Positions 7,341 to 14,346 of a stretch of 64,000 bases of DNA are shown here, piece after piece (position 1 is the stretch's first letter; the number at the start of each line of letters is the position of its first letter). The translations under genes and the position numbers were made by a program. Where the stretch lies: positions 108,464-172,463 of the forward strand of contig JAPOWG010000036.1 in NCBI GenBank assembly GCA_026707745.1, in the 5' to 3' direction. The notes beneath the pieces were generated by a model. That model saw nothing but the letters and a program-made list of their open reading frames with translations, searched no databases and was not told the origin of the DNA. This DNA is from Chloroflexota bacterium. GTDB lineage: Bacteria > Chloroflexota > Anaerolineae > Aggregatilineales > Phototrophicaceae.

Positions 7341-7553
7341 ATGGCACGGGAGATCACGAACGATACGCTACAACAACAGCCTCCACAATTAGGTGAAAGG
7401 GTTGCAAGATTGGAAGGCGCTTATCCTCACCTGGCAACAAAAGAGGACTTGCAAGCGATGCAAGCCACGCTGATTAAGTGGATCGTCGGCACGGGCATCG
7501 CAATTCTCATCGCGATAATCGCTGTGTTGCAATGGTTTTTTCCCGTGCCGTGA
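7341..7553 (+). CDS. Small coiled-coil/transmembrane protein (XhlA-like layout)
   Basis: A 70-aa protein: short polar N terminus, ERVARLEGAYPHLATKEDLQAM (helical, LATKEDL motif), then a single membrane helix (about 47-67, WIVGTGIAILIAIIAVLQW) and a short tail. AGGAAG lies 10 nt before the ATG. The layout resembles phage hemolysin/holin-associated XhlA and DUF1640-like proteins, but no specific function can be assigned. Paralogs: 3195 (with expanded coiled coil) and the remnant at 6344. Confidence 0.65.
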   Translation: MAREITNDTLQQQPPQLGERVARLEGAYPHLATKEDLQAMQATLIKWIVGTGIAILIAIIAVLQWFFPVP

Positions 7554-7613
7554 GAGTCAATATCCGCTTAAGGACAACATTGGAAAGCGTAGATTCTCCT
7601 AGTCTGCGGTGAA

Positions 7614-7720
7614 TTAAATCACCTCCCGCGCGCCAGAAAATACGGACTTCACCGCCTCTCGATCCCCCGCGAAGAGCAGGCCGGCGCTGACCTCGAAGGC
7701 CAGTTCGTCCGGTACGGCAT
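7614..7720 (-). pseudogene. Fragment of phage portal gene 3' end (copy 2)
   Basis: Minus strand reads AVPDELAFEVSAGLLFAGDR then EAVKSVFSGAREVI and a TAA stop, matching the intact portal C terminus (AVPDELAFEVSAGLLFARDR then ESVKSVFSGAREGLN) almost residue for residue. Similarity stops abruptly upstream, a few bases before the perfect hairpin at 7733-7763. Confidence 0.85.
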
Positions 7721-7732
7721 TGCCCCCACCCC

Positions 7733-7763
7733 AAGCCCCTCTCCCAAAATGGGAGAGGGGCTT
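7733..7763 (+). repeat. Perfect 14-bp C-rich hairpin
   Basis: Arms AAGCCCCTCTCCCA (7733-7746) and TGGGAGAGGGGCTT (7750-7763) with a 3-nt loop, then ATTTTT. It belongs to the same family as the hairpin after sthA. It could terminate the 7341 transcript. Confidence 0.7.
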
Positions 7764-7857
7764 ATTTTTGCGCGAGTTCGTGCGCTCCAGCTCTTCTTCT
7801 CCCTTTATGGTTTGAGGTGCGGACAGCTTTTCATCTAGCTTGATATCGCCAATAGAT

Positions 7858-7951
7858 CTGTATTTTTGTGGCTATTTTCGGGCGACCTGATAGGTCGCCC
7901 CTACCGCCGACTATTATTTTGGAATTGCATAACTTTGTTGATCCTACTGAG
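7858..7951 (+). repeat. Dispersed composite repeat with GGGCG-type hairpin (copy A)
   Basis: Contains the 9-bp hairpin GGGCGACCT-GAT-AGGTCGCCC (7880-7900) followed by CTAC and a conserved tail ending TCCTACTGAG. The 72 nt from 7880 align without gaps to 40389-40460 with about 10 differences. The preceding 22 nt (CTGTATTTTTGTGG...) recur upstream of hairpins at 51423 and more weakly at 42278. Together with fragments of portal DNA this accounts for most of 7554-8059, where I see no intact gene. Confidence 0.8.
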
Positions 7952-8027
7952 ATGAAAGAAGGCAGGGTGCAGCCCGCCTGTGAAGCGTTGTGCGAGATTC
8001 GTGAATCGCTAACCTAGTGAGAGGAAC

Positions 8028-8048
8028 GGGCGGCACAGCGTGCCGCCC
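8028..8048 (+). repeat. GGGCG-type 21-nt hairpin
   Basis: GGGCGGCAC-AGC-GTGCCGCCC followed by CTAC: 9-bp perfect stem, 3-nt loop, 11 nt downstream (minus-strand sense) of the portal gene stop. Confidence 0.8.
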
Positions 8049-8059
8049 CTACAGCGCCC

Positions 8060-9514
8060 TTAGTTCAACCCCTCGCGCGCCCCAGAAAACACGGACTTCA
8101 CACTCTCCCGATCCCGCGCAAACAACAGACCCGCGCTGACTTCGAAGGCCAGTTCGTCCGGCACAGCTTGGACCTCGAAGGGTCGGGTCTGGTCGGGTTT
8201 GTCGAGGCGATTCAGGGCGAAGCGCTCCCATTGCGCCAGTTCGTCCAGGGCGGACTTGGCGGCTGGGTCGATCACGGCGGCCGCTGGGTCGGCCTCCAGG
8301 CGCCCTTCCTTTGTGGGATTGTGGGGATGGAGGCGGACCGGGCCATCGCCCCAGGGTACAGGCGGCAACTGGAAATACGCAGCCCGCATTTCATTGATGC
8401 TCAAAAGCGGGTAGGCTGTCCGGATCTCCGCCAGGCGGGCCTCGGTATCGGTGGGACGGATGTCGTCGTATTCAGCGATTAGGTCGGCGCCGTAAAAGGG
8501 CAGGAGTTCGCCCGTGATCTTCTGGGCGACGCGCACCAGCTTGGGCCAGAGGGTACGCTCGATGAAGAGACGCTCGGCGACCTTGGCGTTGGCTTCGGTG
8601 GCGTTCTCGCTGACCAGGGCGACCGGGATGCCGAAGATATTGAGTATCTCGTCGCGCTGGGCGCGGCGTCCCTGCAGGAAATCGAGATCGCTGTGGCTCA
8701 AGCCGATGTTCTGCCACTCCATCGACCCGCCGCGCAGGAAGGCGGTCTTGCGCGCTGTGCCGCCGTAGTTGTTGCGCCACTCACGCTTGATGCGCTCGTA
8801 GTCGGTATCGGAGACGAACTCCTGGATATTGACGATGCCGGCCGGTACGCCGTTGTCCACGCCGAAGGTGTTGCGATTCCAGTCGGCCATGTGCTTGTCG
8901 CTGAGTACGGCGGCGCGCGCCGATGAGACGGGCGACAAGCCGTAGTAGTCGTTGCTCGGGTGCCAGCGGCGGAAATGGATGACTTCCAGGGCGTCCAGAG
9001 GGATCATCTGGCCGTCGATGGCGTAGAGATAACCGCGCACGACGGTCTGTTTGTCCGGCACGACAGTCATGCGGTCGGGACGCAGCGCCCAAATTTCGCG
9101 CGGTTGGCCGCCGGCGTCGCCGGCCAGGAACCAGTAGGCGTTGCCGTGCAATTCCAGCGAGCCCAGCGTCTGCTCGAACAATTCGAAGCGGCTGGTCACG
9201 GGATTGGGATTGCCGAGCAATTGCTCCAGCGGATGATTCTCGATGCCGACGCGCTTTTCGCCCGCCAGCCGATAGACCTTGAGCGGGGCCAGGGCGCCGG
9301 CTTCCGCGATGCGGTTGATGGCGATGTAGACCCAGGGCGACTGCTCGTAAAGTCGCGCCGAGTGGACATCGACCGGCGGACCTGAACTGAAGCTATTGCG
9401 CCATGCTACGCTTTCGATATGCGGCGCGCCCGGGCGCAGACGCTTGCGGCGCGCTTTGAAGAGATCACTCAGCCAATTGAAGACGATTCGCTCCTTTGAT
9501 GTCTTTTCGCACAA
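8060..9514 (-). CDS. Phage portal protein (HK97 family), isolated
   Basis: A 484-aa protein matching HK97-type portal proteins. It has an N-terminal segment with SPWVYIAINRIAEAGALAPLKVYR, the central NPNPVTSRFELFEQTLGSLELHGNAYWFL region, IHFRRWHPSNDYYGLSPVSSA, and FLQGRRAQRDEILNIFGIPVALVSE. Portals form the dodecameric DNA channel of tailed phages. No terminase, protease, capsid or tail gene is adjacent, so it is an orphan, either a prophage or gene-transfer-agent relic or a domesticated gene. The frame is intact with no internal stop. TTG at 9514 is the furthest start; AAAGGAG lies further in, near residues 7-9, without a standard start after it, so the start is uncertain. Two broken copies of its 3' end lie downstream. 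Confidence 0.85.
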   Translation of the reverse strand: MCEKTSKERIVFNWLSDLFKARRKRLRPGAPHIESVAWRNSFSSGPPVDVHSARLYEQSPWVYIAINRIAEAGALAPLKVYRLAGEKRVGIENHPLEQLLGNPNPVTSRFELFEQTLGSLELHGNAYWFLAGDAGGQPREIWALRPDRMTVVPDKQTVVRGYLYAIDGQMIPLDALEVIHFRRWHPSNDYYGLSPVSSARAAVLSDKHMADWNRNTFGVDNGVPAGIVNIQEFVSDTDYERIKREWRNNYGGTARKTAFLRGGSMEWQNIGLSHSDLDFLQGRRAQRDEILNIFGIPVALVSENATEANAKVAERLFIERTLWPKLVRVAQKITGELLPFYGADLIAEYDDIRPTDTEARLAEIRTAYPLLSINEMRAAYFQLPPVPWGDGPVRLHPHNPTKEGRLEADPAAAVIDPAAKSALDELAQWERFALNRLDKPDQTRPFEVQAVPDELAFEVSAGLLFARDRESVKSVFSGAREGLN

Positions 9515-9628
9515 GCTAGCACAAAGCGCGGATCAAAGGGCGACTATTTAGTCGCGTTTCAATGAAATTCGGAAATTCGATTTGATACAGTTATGGGCTC
9601 TGGGCGGCTAGTGAGAGAATGACGAGGT

Positions 9629-10429
9629 TTAGCAATAGCCGAAGGCAGCCACAATCTGCGTGATCACCGGCGTATCGCACCAGAGGTTGAGCGTGTCGAT
9701 CAGCAGCAAGCCGATGAAACCGAAACAGACGAAGGCCAGCACGAAAAAGACAAAACAGCCCAAGACCAGCCATTGCGAGGACCCGCCTTCATCGTCCCGC
9801 GCTTTATAGGGGTCGTAGTCGTAACCCGGGTACTGTTGCGGCGGAGGGGGAATCTGGTAGCCGGCGGGGGGTTGGCCATAATAAGCCGGCTGCTGCATCT
9901 GCGGCGGTCCCTCGGGATAGGCGATGGGCGGCGCCGGCGTCGATTCACCGACCGGGGGCAAATAGGGATCGGCCAGCGGTTGTTGCCCGCCGAAAGCGGC
10001 GGCCGGGGGACCGTAGGAGGCTTCCGCCGGGGGCGCTTCCACAGGCGGCGGCGACAGCGGTCCGGGCGTCGGGATGGCGCCGCTGGGCGGGGGAGCTGCC
10101 GCGGCGGGCATCTGTTGGCCGCGCTGGATCTCAAATGCGAGGGTGACCGTTTCGCCCAGGCCGACCATATCTCCGTTTTGCAGGGTCGTCACGCCGGAAA
10201 CGCGCTTGCCGTTGACGAAAGTGCCATTGGTCGAGCCCAGATCTTCCACGGTGACGGTGTCGGTAGAACGTTGCAAGCGCAGATGATGACGGCTGGTTTC
10301 ACGGTCGTTGATGACGATGTCATTGGTGATATCGCGCCCCAACGTGGTCAGATCCTTGGAGATTTCGTAAGTTTGATTGGGCTGCGGACCCCGCCTAACC
10401 ACCAAACGGAAGCTGTTTGGCTGCTGCAT
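9629..10429 (-). CDS. FHA-domain protein with proline-rich linker and C-terminal membrane segment
   Basis: A 266-aa protein. The FHA domain (about 5-100) has the phosphothreonine-binding signature: LGRDITNDIVINDRETSRHH, then DLGSTNGTFVNGKRV. A long Pro/Ala/Gly/Tyr-rich linker follows (about 108-218). One or two hydrophobic helices close the protein (WLVLGCFVFFVLAFVCFGFI, then LLLIDTLNLW). It should be an inner-membrane-tethered reader of Thr-phosphorylated partners of Ser/Thr kinases; no kinase is in the window. AGGAGG is 5 nt before the ATG at 10429 (a second ATG at 10432 is too close). A TATAAT -10 element lies at 10545-10550 on the minus strand, with a weak -35. Confidence 0.88.
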   Translation of the reverse strand: MQQPNSFRLVVRRGPQPNQTYEISKDLTTLGRDITNDIVINDRETSRHHLRLQRSTDTVTVEDLGSTNGTFVNGKRVSGVTTLQNGDMVGLGETVTLAFEIQRGQQMPAAAAPPPSGAIPTPGPLSPPPVEAPPAEASYGPPAAAFGGQQPLADPYLPPVGESTPAPPIAYPEGPPQMQQPAYYGQPPAGYQIPPPPQQYPGYDYDPYKARDDEGGSSQWLVLGCFVFFVLAFVCFGFIGLLLIDTLNLWCDTPVITQIVAAFGYC

Positions 10430-10593
10430 CATATCCTCCTGCGCGCATCGTCGGGCCGTCGCGAGACCTGGGTGCGCGTCTCTTTGCGGAAGCGCTGCTC
10501 GAGAACGGGAAGACGACGTCGTGCACTGGCACGCTTGTCCCTGCATTATACATGGTTTTGTTTATTTGGTAGAAATTTGCCCGCGCATTTGAG

Positions 10594-11544
10594 TCAGGAG
10601 CGGAAGGGATCGCGCCAGGACGGCAGCCACAGCGCAACAATATCCAATCCATTCAGCCAAAGTCCTTCGACGATCAGCTCCCAGTGCAAATGCGGCCCGC
10701 TGCTGCGCCCGCTATTGCCGCTGAGGCCGATGATTTGCCCGGCGTCGACCGCTTGTCCCTGGGTCACATTGGTCCCCGACAAATGGGCATAAAGCGTGTA
10801 TACGCCGACTCCGTGGTCAATCACAACGACGTCGCCGCGGATTTCCAGCGGAGCGGCGAAGGCCACCCTGCCGGCGGCCATTGCATGTACCGGCGTAGCG
10901 TTGGGCGCCCGCTGATCCCAACCAGTGTGACGGGTTTTGACGCCATCGTTCAATTCGCGGAAGGCGCCGAAGGGGGAAGTTGTCTCGCTTTCCAGCGGCA
11001 GGCCGAAGCCACCAGCGTCCCACAAAGGCTCCGGTCCCGACTCTCTGGTGATTTCGTCCAGGCGCGCGAATTCAGCGGCTTCTATCGCTGGATCGACCAG
11101 GTAGGCGCGATCGGCGGGGAGATTGAATTCCTGCAAGATAAAGCGCCCCGAATCGACGCGGATGTCACGCGTGAAGCTGATTTCTTCCAGGCCGCGGTCA
11201 GCCGTTACGGTTAGTTGACGCAGGCCCGGCGAAGCGTTCATATCAACAATCAGGAGCGCGTACCAGGCGTCGTCCTCGACCTGGAAGAATGGCCGCACTC
11301 TACCGAGAAAGTCCAGGCGCGGGTCCTCGATGCCGTCGCCCGCAAGGCGCAACAAACCGAGGCCGCCTTGCTTGAGTGAAGAAAAGTAGAGTTCCAAACG
11401 CGTCCCCGACTCGATCATCACTGCCGTGGGCATCGGACGCGGCGCCAGTTGCAAAACAATATCAATGCTGTCTTGAGCCCTTGCGGGGATCAAACTCAGC
11501 GCGAGCATCAGGCAGGTTAGAAACAGGCGAGCGGACCGCGACAT
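10594..11544 (-). CDS. M23 family (LytM) metallopeptidase, secreted
   Basis: A 316-aa exported protein. An N-terminal signal peptide (MSRSARLFLTCLMLALSLIPARAQD) leads to a beta-rich N-terminal domain. The C-terminal LytM/M23 domain has the zinc ligands: H....D in HTGWDQ and HxH in SGPHLHWEL. The TLYAHLSG and VDAGQIIGLSGNSGRS stretches are typical of the fold. It probably cleaves peptidoglycan cross-links or acts as a LytM factor outside the membrane. Both HxxxD and HxH residues are present, so it may be active. The ATG at 11544 opens the signal peptide; longer in-frame starts add non-signal sequence. Confidence 0.88.
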   Translation of the reverse strand: MSRSARLFLTCLMLALSLIPARAQDSIDIVLQLAPRPMPTAVMIESGTRLELYFSSLKQGGLGLLRLAGDGIEDPRLDFLGRVRPFFQVEDDAWYALLIVDMNASPGLRQLTVTADRGLEEISFTRDIRVDSGRFILQEFNLPADRAYLVDPAIEAAEFARLDEITRESGPEPLWDAGGFGLPLESETTSPFGAFRELNDGVKTRHTGWDQRAPNATPVHAMAAGRVAFAAPLEIRGDVVVIDHGVGVYTLYAHLSGTNVTQGQAVDAGQIIGLSGNSGRSSGPHLHWELIVEGLWLNGLDIVALWLPSWRDPFRS

Positions 11545-11654
11545 TGGCACTTCAAATGTGGCTGACGAATGGATCGCCGCGCCATGATAGTGGCATTCCC
11601 AATTTGGTAACAGGATCAACCTGATAGAAATGGCAAAGCCGCTCGGCGCGTAAC

Positions 11655-11725
11655 CGGCGAATTTGGGCTACCGCGCTCACAGAAAATAATAAACCTGCTC
11701 GGCTACCGCAGATCACGGTTTATTA
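11655..11725 (+). repeat. 71-nt dispersed repeat (copy 1) with terminal inverted repeat
   Basis: Begins CGGCGAATTTGG and contains TAATAAACC ... GGTTTATTA, a 9-bp inverted repeat around 21 nt. The same 71 nt occur at 40291-40361 with only about five differences and no gaps. No coding potential. Lies downstream of the DinB-like gene. Confidence 0.85.
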
Positions 11726-11747
11726 GAGGAAGAGACAACTCGCGGGG

Positions 11748-12257
11748 TTAGTCGGGAGGCTGACCCTGGCTGGCCGCGCGCATCTCGGCCAGATGCAATC
11801 GTTCATGGGCGCTACAGGCGTGGATGGCGCCCACCAGGTTGTAGTCCAGGAAAAAAGGATTGCTGAACGCGATCTCGGTTTTATCGATGGGGAAGGCGAT
11901 AACGAGAGCGCGCAGTTGGTCTCTTGCGCGCTGCCATTCCGCCAGAAGTTGCTGCCAACTTTCCCCGGCGCGCTCTGCGCGCCGCAATTCGTACAATTCA
12001 TTGACCGTCCCGCGTCCGCGCAGGTCGACGCTGAAGGGCTTCTCGTCCATTGCATGCTGCAATGCAGCGACCATGTCGCTTTCAAGCGCGGTCAAATGGA
12101 TGATCAGGTCGCTTACGGTCCAACCGGAGCCAGCGTGGACTGGCAGATCCGGCGGCAGTCGCTCAACCAGCGCGCGGGACTTGGCGCGCCCTTGATCCAG
12201 AGTGGCTATCAGATCGGCCTTGATGCGAGGCAAATTATTCACTGCAGGTCTCCGCAT
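11748..12257 (-). CDS. DinB/maleylpyruvate isomerase-fold protein
   Basis: A 169-aa helical protein. GWTVSDLIIHLTALESDMV near residues 45-63 is the typical second helix of DinB-like/mycothiol-dependent maleylpyruvate isomerase N-terminal domains. A terminal HERLHLAEM carries a His that could complete the metal triad. Such proteins are metal-dependent thiol-using enzymes or stress proteins; substrate unknown. The ATG at 12257 has no clear ribosome site. The in-frame GTG at 12242 has GGAG 8 nt upstream and may be the true start. Confidence 0.72.
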   Translation of the reverse strand: MRRPAVNNLPRIKADLIATLDQGRAKSRALVERLPPDLPVHAGSGWTVSDLIIHLTALESDMVAALQHAMDEKPFSVDLRGRGTVNELYELRRAERAGESWQQLLAEWQRARDQLRALVIAFPIDKTEIAFSNPFFLDYNLVGAIHACSAHERLHLAEMRAASQGQPPD

Positions 12258-12476
12258 TCGGCTCTGGCATCGTGACCAGGTATAGATAACAACACTTTAG
12301 CGCCTGAAAGTGGCGAAATCGCTGAGAAATTCGGAGATAGATAGCGCTTCCGCGTTTTTATCCGCCCGCTCAAATGCAGTAGGTCGACGGTCGCGCGAAG
12401 AAGAGGATGCCGCATAGAGATCGCGCTTCAAAGTGTTATACTTGAAGGATTCGATTTCAGGAAAAGGACAAAATCC

Positions 12477-13619
12477 ATGAGGGCTGAGGCCAACCGACGA
12501 ATCCTGGCTTACTTGCGCGAACACGCAGACGACATGCTCGCTGACTTGATCAAGCTGATCGACCTGGAATCCCCCACCCTGGACAAAGCGTCGGTGGACG
12601 CGCTGGGCGCTGTCCTGGCGGATGAGTTGCGCGGATTGGGCGCGGCGGTCGAGGTCATTCCCAAGGGAGAGGTTGGCGATGTCGTGCGCGCCCGTTGGAA
12701 CGCCGGTCCCGGGGGCGTGGTCATCCTCAGCCACATGGACACGGTTTGGGCGGTGGGCACGGTGGCGGACCGGCCGACGCGCGTTGAGGGCAACCGCATC
12801 TACGGCGTCGGCGCCATGGATATGAAAGGCGGGATCGTCATCGCGTTGTGGGCCTTGCGCGCGCTGCGCGAGCTGAGCCTCTTCCCCGCCCAGCCTATCA
12901 GCTATATGCTCAACTCGGACGAGGAAACCGGCAGTCTGCATTCGGCCCTCGAAATTGAAAGTGAAGCGCTGTCGCACGATGTCGTCTTCGTCACCGAACC
13001 GCCACAGGACGGCAAATACAAAACCGAGCGCAAGGGCGTCAGCCATTACAATATCACCGCCAAGGGACGCGCGGCGCATGCCGGCGCCGACCACGCGCGT
13101 GGCATCAACGCGATTGAAGAGATGGCGCATCAGATCCTGGCCGTGCAAGCGATGACGGACTATGCAATAGGGACAACCGCCAATGTCGGCGTCATCAAAG
13201 GCGGGACGCGCGGCAACGTGGTCCCGGCGGAAGCGAGCATCGAGATCAACGTGCGTGCGCGGACCCGCGCCAATGCAAAGGCCATCCACGAGCAGATCAT
13301 GAGCTTGCGGGCGATTCATCCCGAAGCCGAGTTGGTCATTGAAGGCGGGATCGGCGTGCCGCCGATGGAACGGACGCCGGAGATCGCCGCGCTCTTCAAG
13401 CGGGCGCAAGGTTTAGCTGCGGACATGGGAATCGAGATCGACGAGGGCAGCACGGGCGGCGGCTCCGACGGCAACAAGACAGCCGCCTTGGGCGTACCGA
13501 CGCTCGACGGCATGGGCATCGTCGGCGACGGCGGCCATGCCATCACCGAATACGGCGAGATCGACTCCATGCCGGAGCGCGCGGCGATCATGGCGGCGAT
13601 GCTGCGGGAAGAACTGTAA
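12477..13619 (+). CDS. M20 family metallopeptidase (glutamate carboxypeptidase-like)
   Basis: A 380-aa cytosolic hydrolase. Zinc-site motifs are visible in order: SHMDTVW (about 81-87), GAMDMKGG (about 114-121) and NSDEETGS (about 143-150, catalytic Glu pair). The dimerisation domain starts near GVSHYNITAKGRAAHAG and the protein ends with a TEYGEIDSM segment. This resembles CPG2-type carboxypeptidases, which release C-terminal glutamate or cleave N-acyl amino acids. AAGGA lies 9 nt before the ATG. It precedes an SDR gene by 24 nt. Confidence 0.88.
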   Translation: MRAEANRRILAYLREHADDMLADLIKLIDLESPTLDKASVDALGAVLADELRGLGAAVEVIPKGEVGDVVRARWNAGPGGVVILSHMDTVWAVGTVADRPTRVEGNRIYGVGAMDMKGGIVIALWALRALRELSLFPAQPISYMLNSDEETGSLHSALEIESEALSHDVVFVTEPPQDGKYKTERKGVSHYNITAKGRAAHAGADHARGINAIEEMAHQILAVQAMTDYAIGTTANVGVIKGGTRGNVVPAEASIEINVRARTRANAKAIHEQIMSLRAIHPEAELVIEGGIGVPPMERTPEIAALFKRAQGLAADMGIEIDEGSTGGGSDGNKTAALGVPTLDGMGIVGDGGHAITEYGEIDSMPERAAIMAAMLREEL

Positions 13620-13643
13620 ATTTATAATCTGGAGAACGATATC

Positions 13644-14333
13644 ATGTCAGCTATTGCCCTGGTCACGGGCGCCAACCGCGGGATCGGCAAAGAGGTTTGC
13701 CGGCAATTGGCGGGGCGCGGCATACTGGTTTTATTGACAGCGCGAGATCTGACAAGAGCGCAGGCCGCCTGCCAGGAAATTGGGGCGGACAATATCCACC
13801 CAATGCAACTGGATGTCACCGACGACGCCAGCCTCCAAAGACTGCGCGTTGAGATTGAAGCTGAGTACGAGCGCCTGGATGTGCTGGTTAACAACGCCGC
13901 GATTCATTACGATCATTGGCAGAAAACGCTTGAAGCGGATTTCAATATCGTCAGCGAAGCCATCAATACCAATCTGTACGGACCCTGGCGGATGGCAAAA
14001 GCCTTGGCGCCGCTTTTGAAGAAAAGCGCGGGGCCGCGCATCGTCAATGTCAGCAGTGGTTCCGGGGCGCTTTCGACAATGGGCGCGGGACCCCCGGCCT
14101 ACAATGTCAGCAAGACAGCCCTGAATGCCCTGACGCGCATGCTGGCGGCGGAAATGGCGGTGGACGGCGTCTTGGTGAACGCCATATGCCCGGGCTGGGT
14201 CGCGACCGAGATGGGTGGCGAGGGCGGCCGACCGATCCCCGATGGCGCAGCCGGCATCGTTTGGGCGGCGACCTTGCCCGATGACGGGCCGACCGGCGGT
14301 TTCTTCCGCGATCAGCAGCCGCTGGAATGGTGA
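13644..14333 (+). CDS. Short-chain dehydrogenase/reductase (carbonyl-reductase-like)
   Basis: A 229-aa Rossmann-fold NAD(P)-dependent reductase. Cofactor motif TGANRGIG (8-15), LDVTD, structural NNAA (about 86-89), catalytic Ser in NVSSGSGAL and YNVSK (about 153-157). It is short at the C terminus, like plant and bacterial carbonyl reductases of the NADPH type. GGAG lies 8 nt upstream of the ATG. It follows the M20 gene closely and is followed by the SWIM gene after 13 nt, so the set is probably one transcript. Confidence 0.88.
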   Translation: MSAIALVTGANRGIGKEVCRQLAGRGILVLLTARDLTRAQAACQEIGADNIHPMQLDVTDDASLQRLRVEIEAEYERLDVLVNNAAIHYDHWQKTLEADFNIVSEAINTNLYGPWRMAKALAPLLKKSAGPRIVNVSSGSGALSTMGAGPPAYNVSKTALNALTRMLAAEMAVDGVLVNAICPGWVATEMGGEGGRPIPDGAAGIVWAATLPDDGPTGGFFRDQQPLEW

Positions 14334-14346
14334 GAAAAACGGCGTC

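Noticed and set aside
7507..7734. 75-codon minus-strand frame as an independent gene
   Set aside because: Another frame of the same stretch encodes the portal C-terminal fragment; this one is only its overlap.
12297..13409. 370-codon minus-strand frame opposite the M20 gene at 12477
   Set aside because: The plus strand has all M20 metal motifs and a ribosome site; the antisense frame has none.
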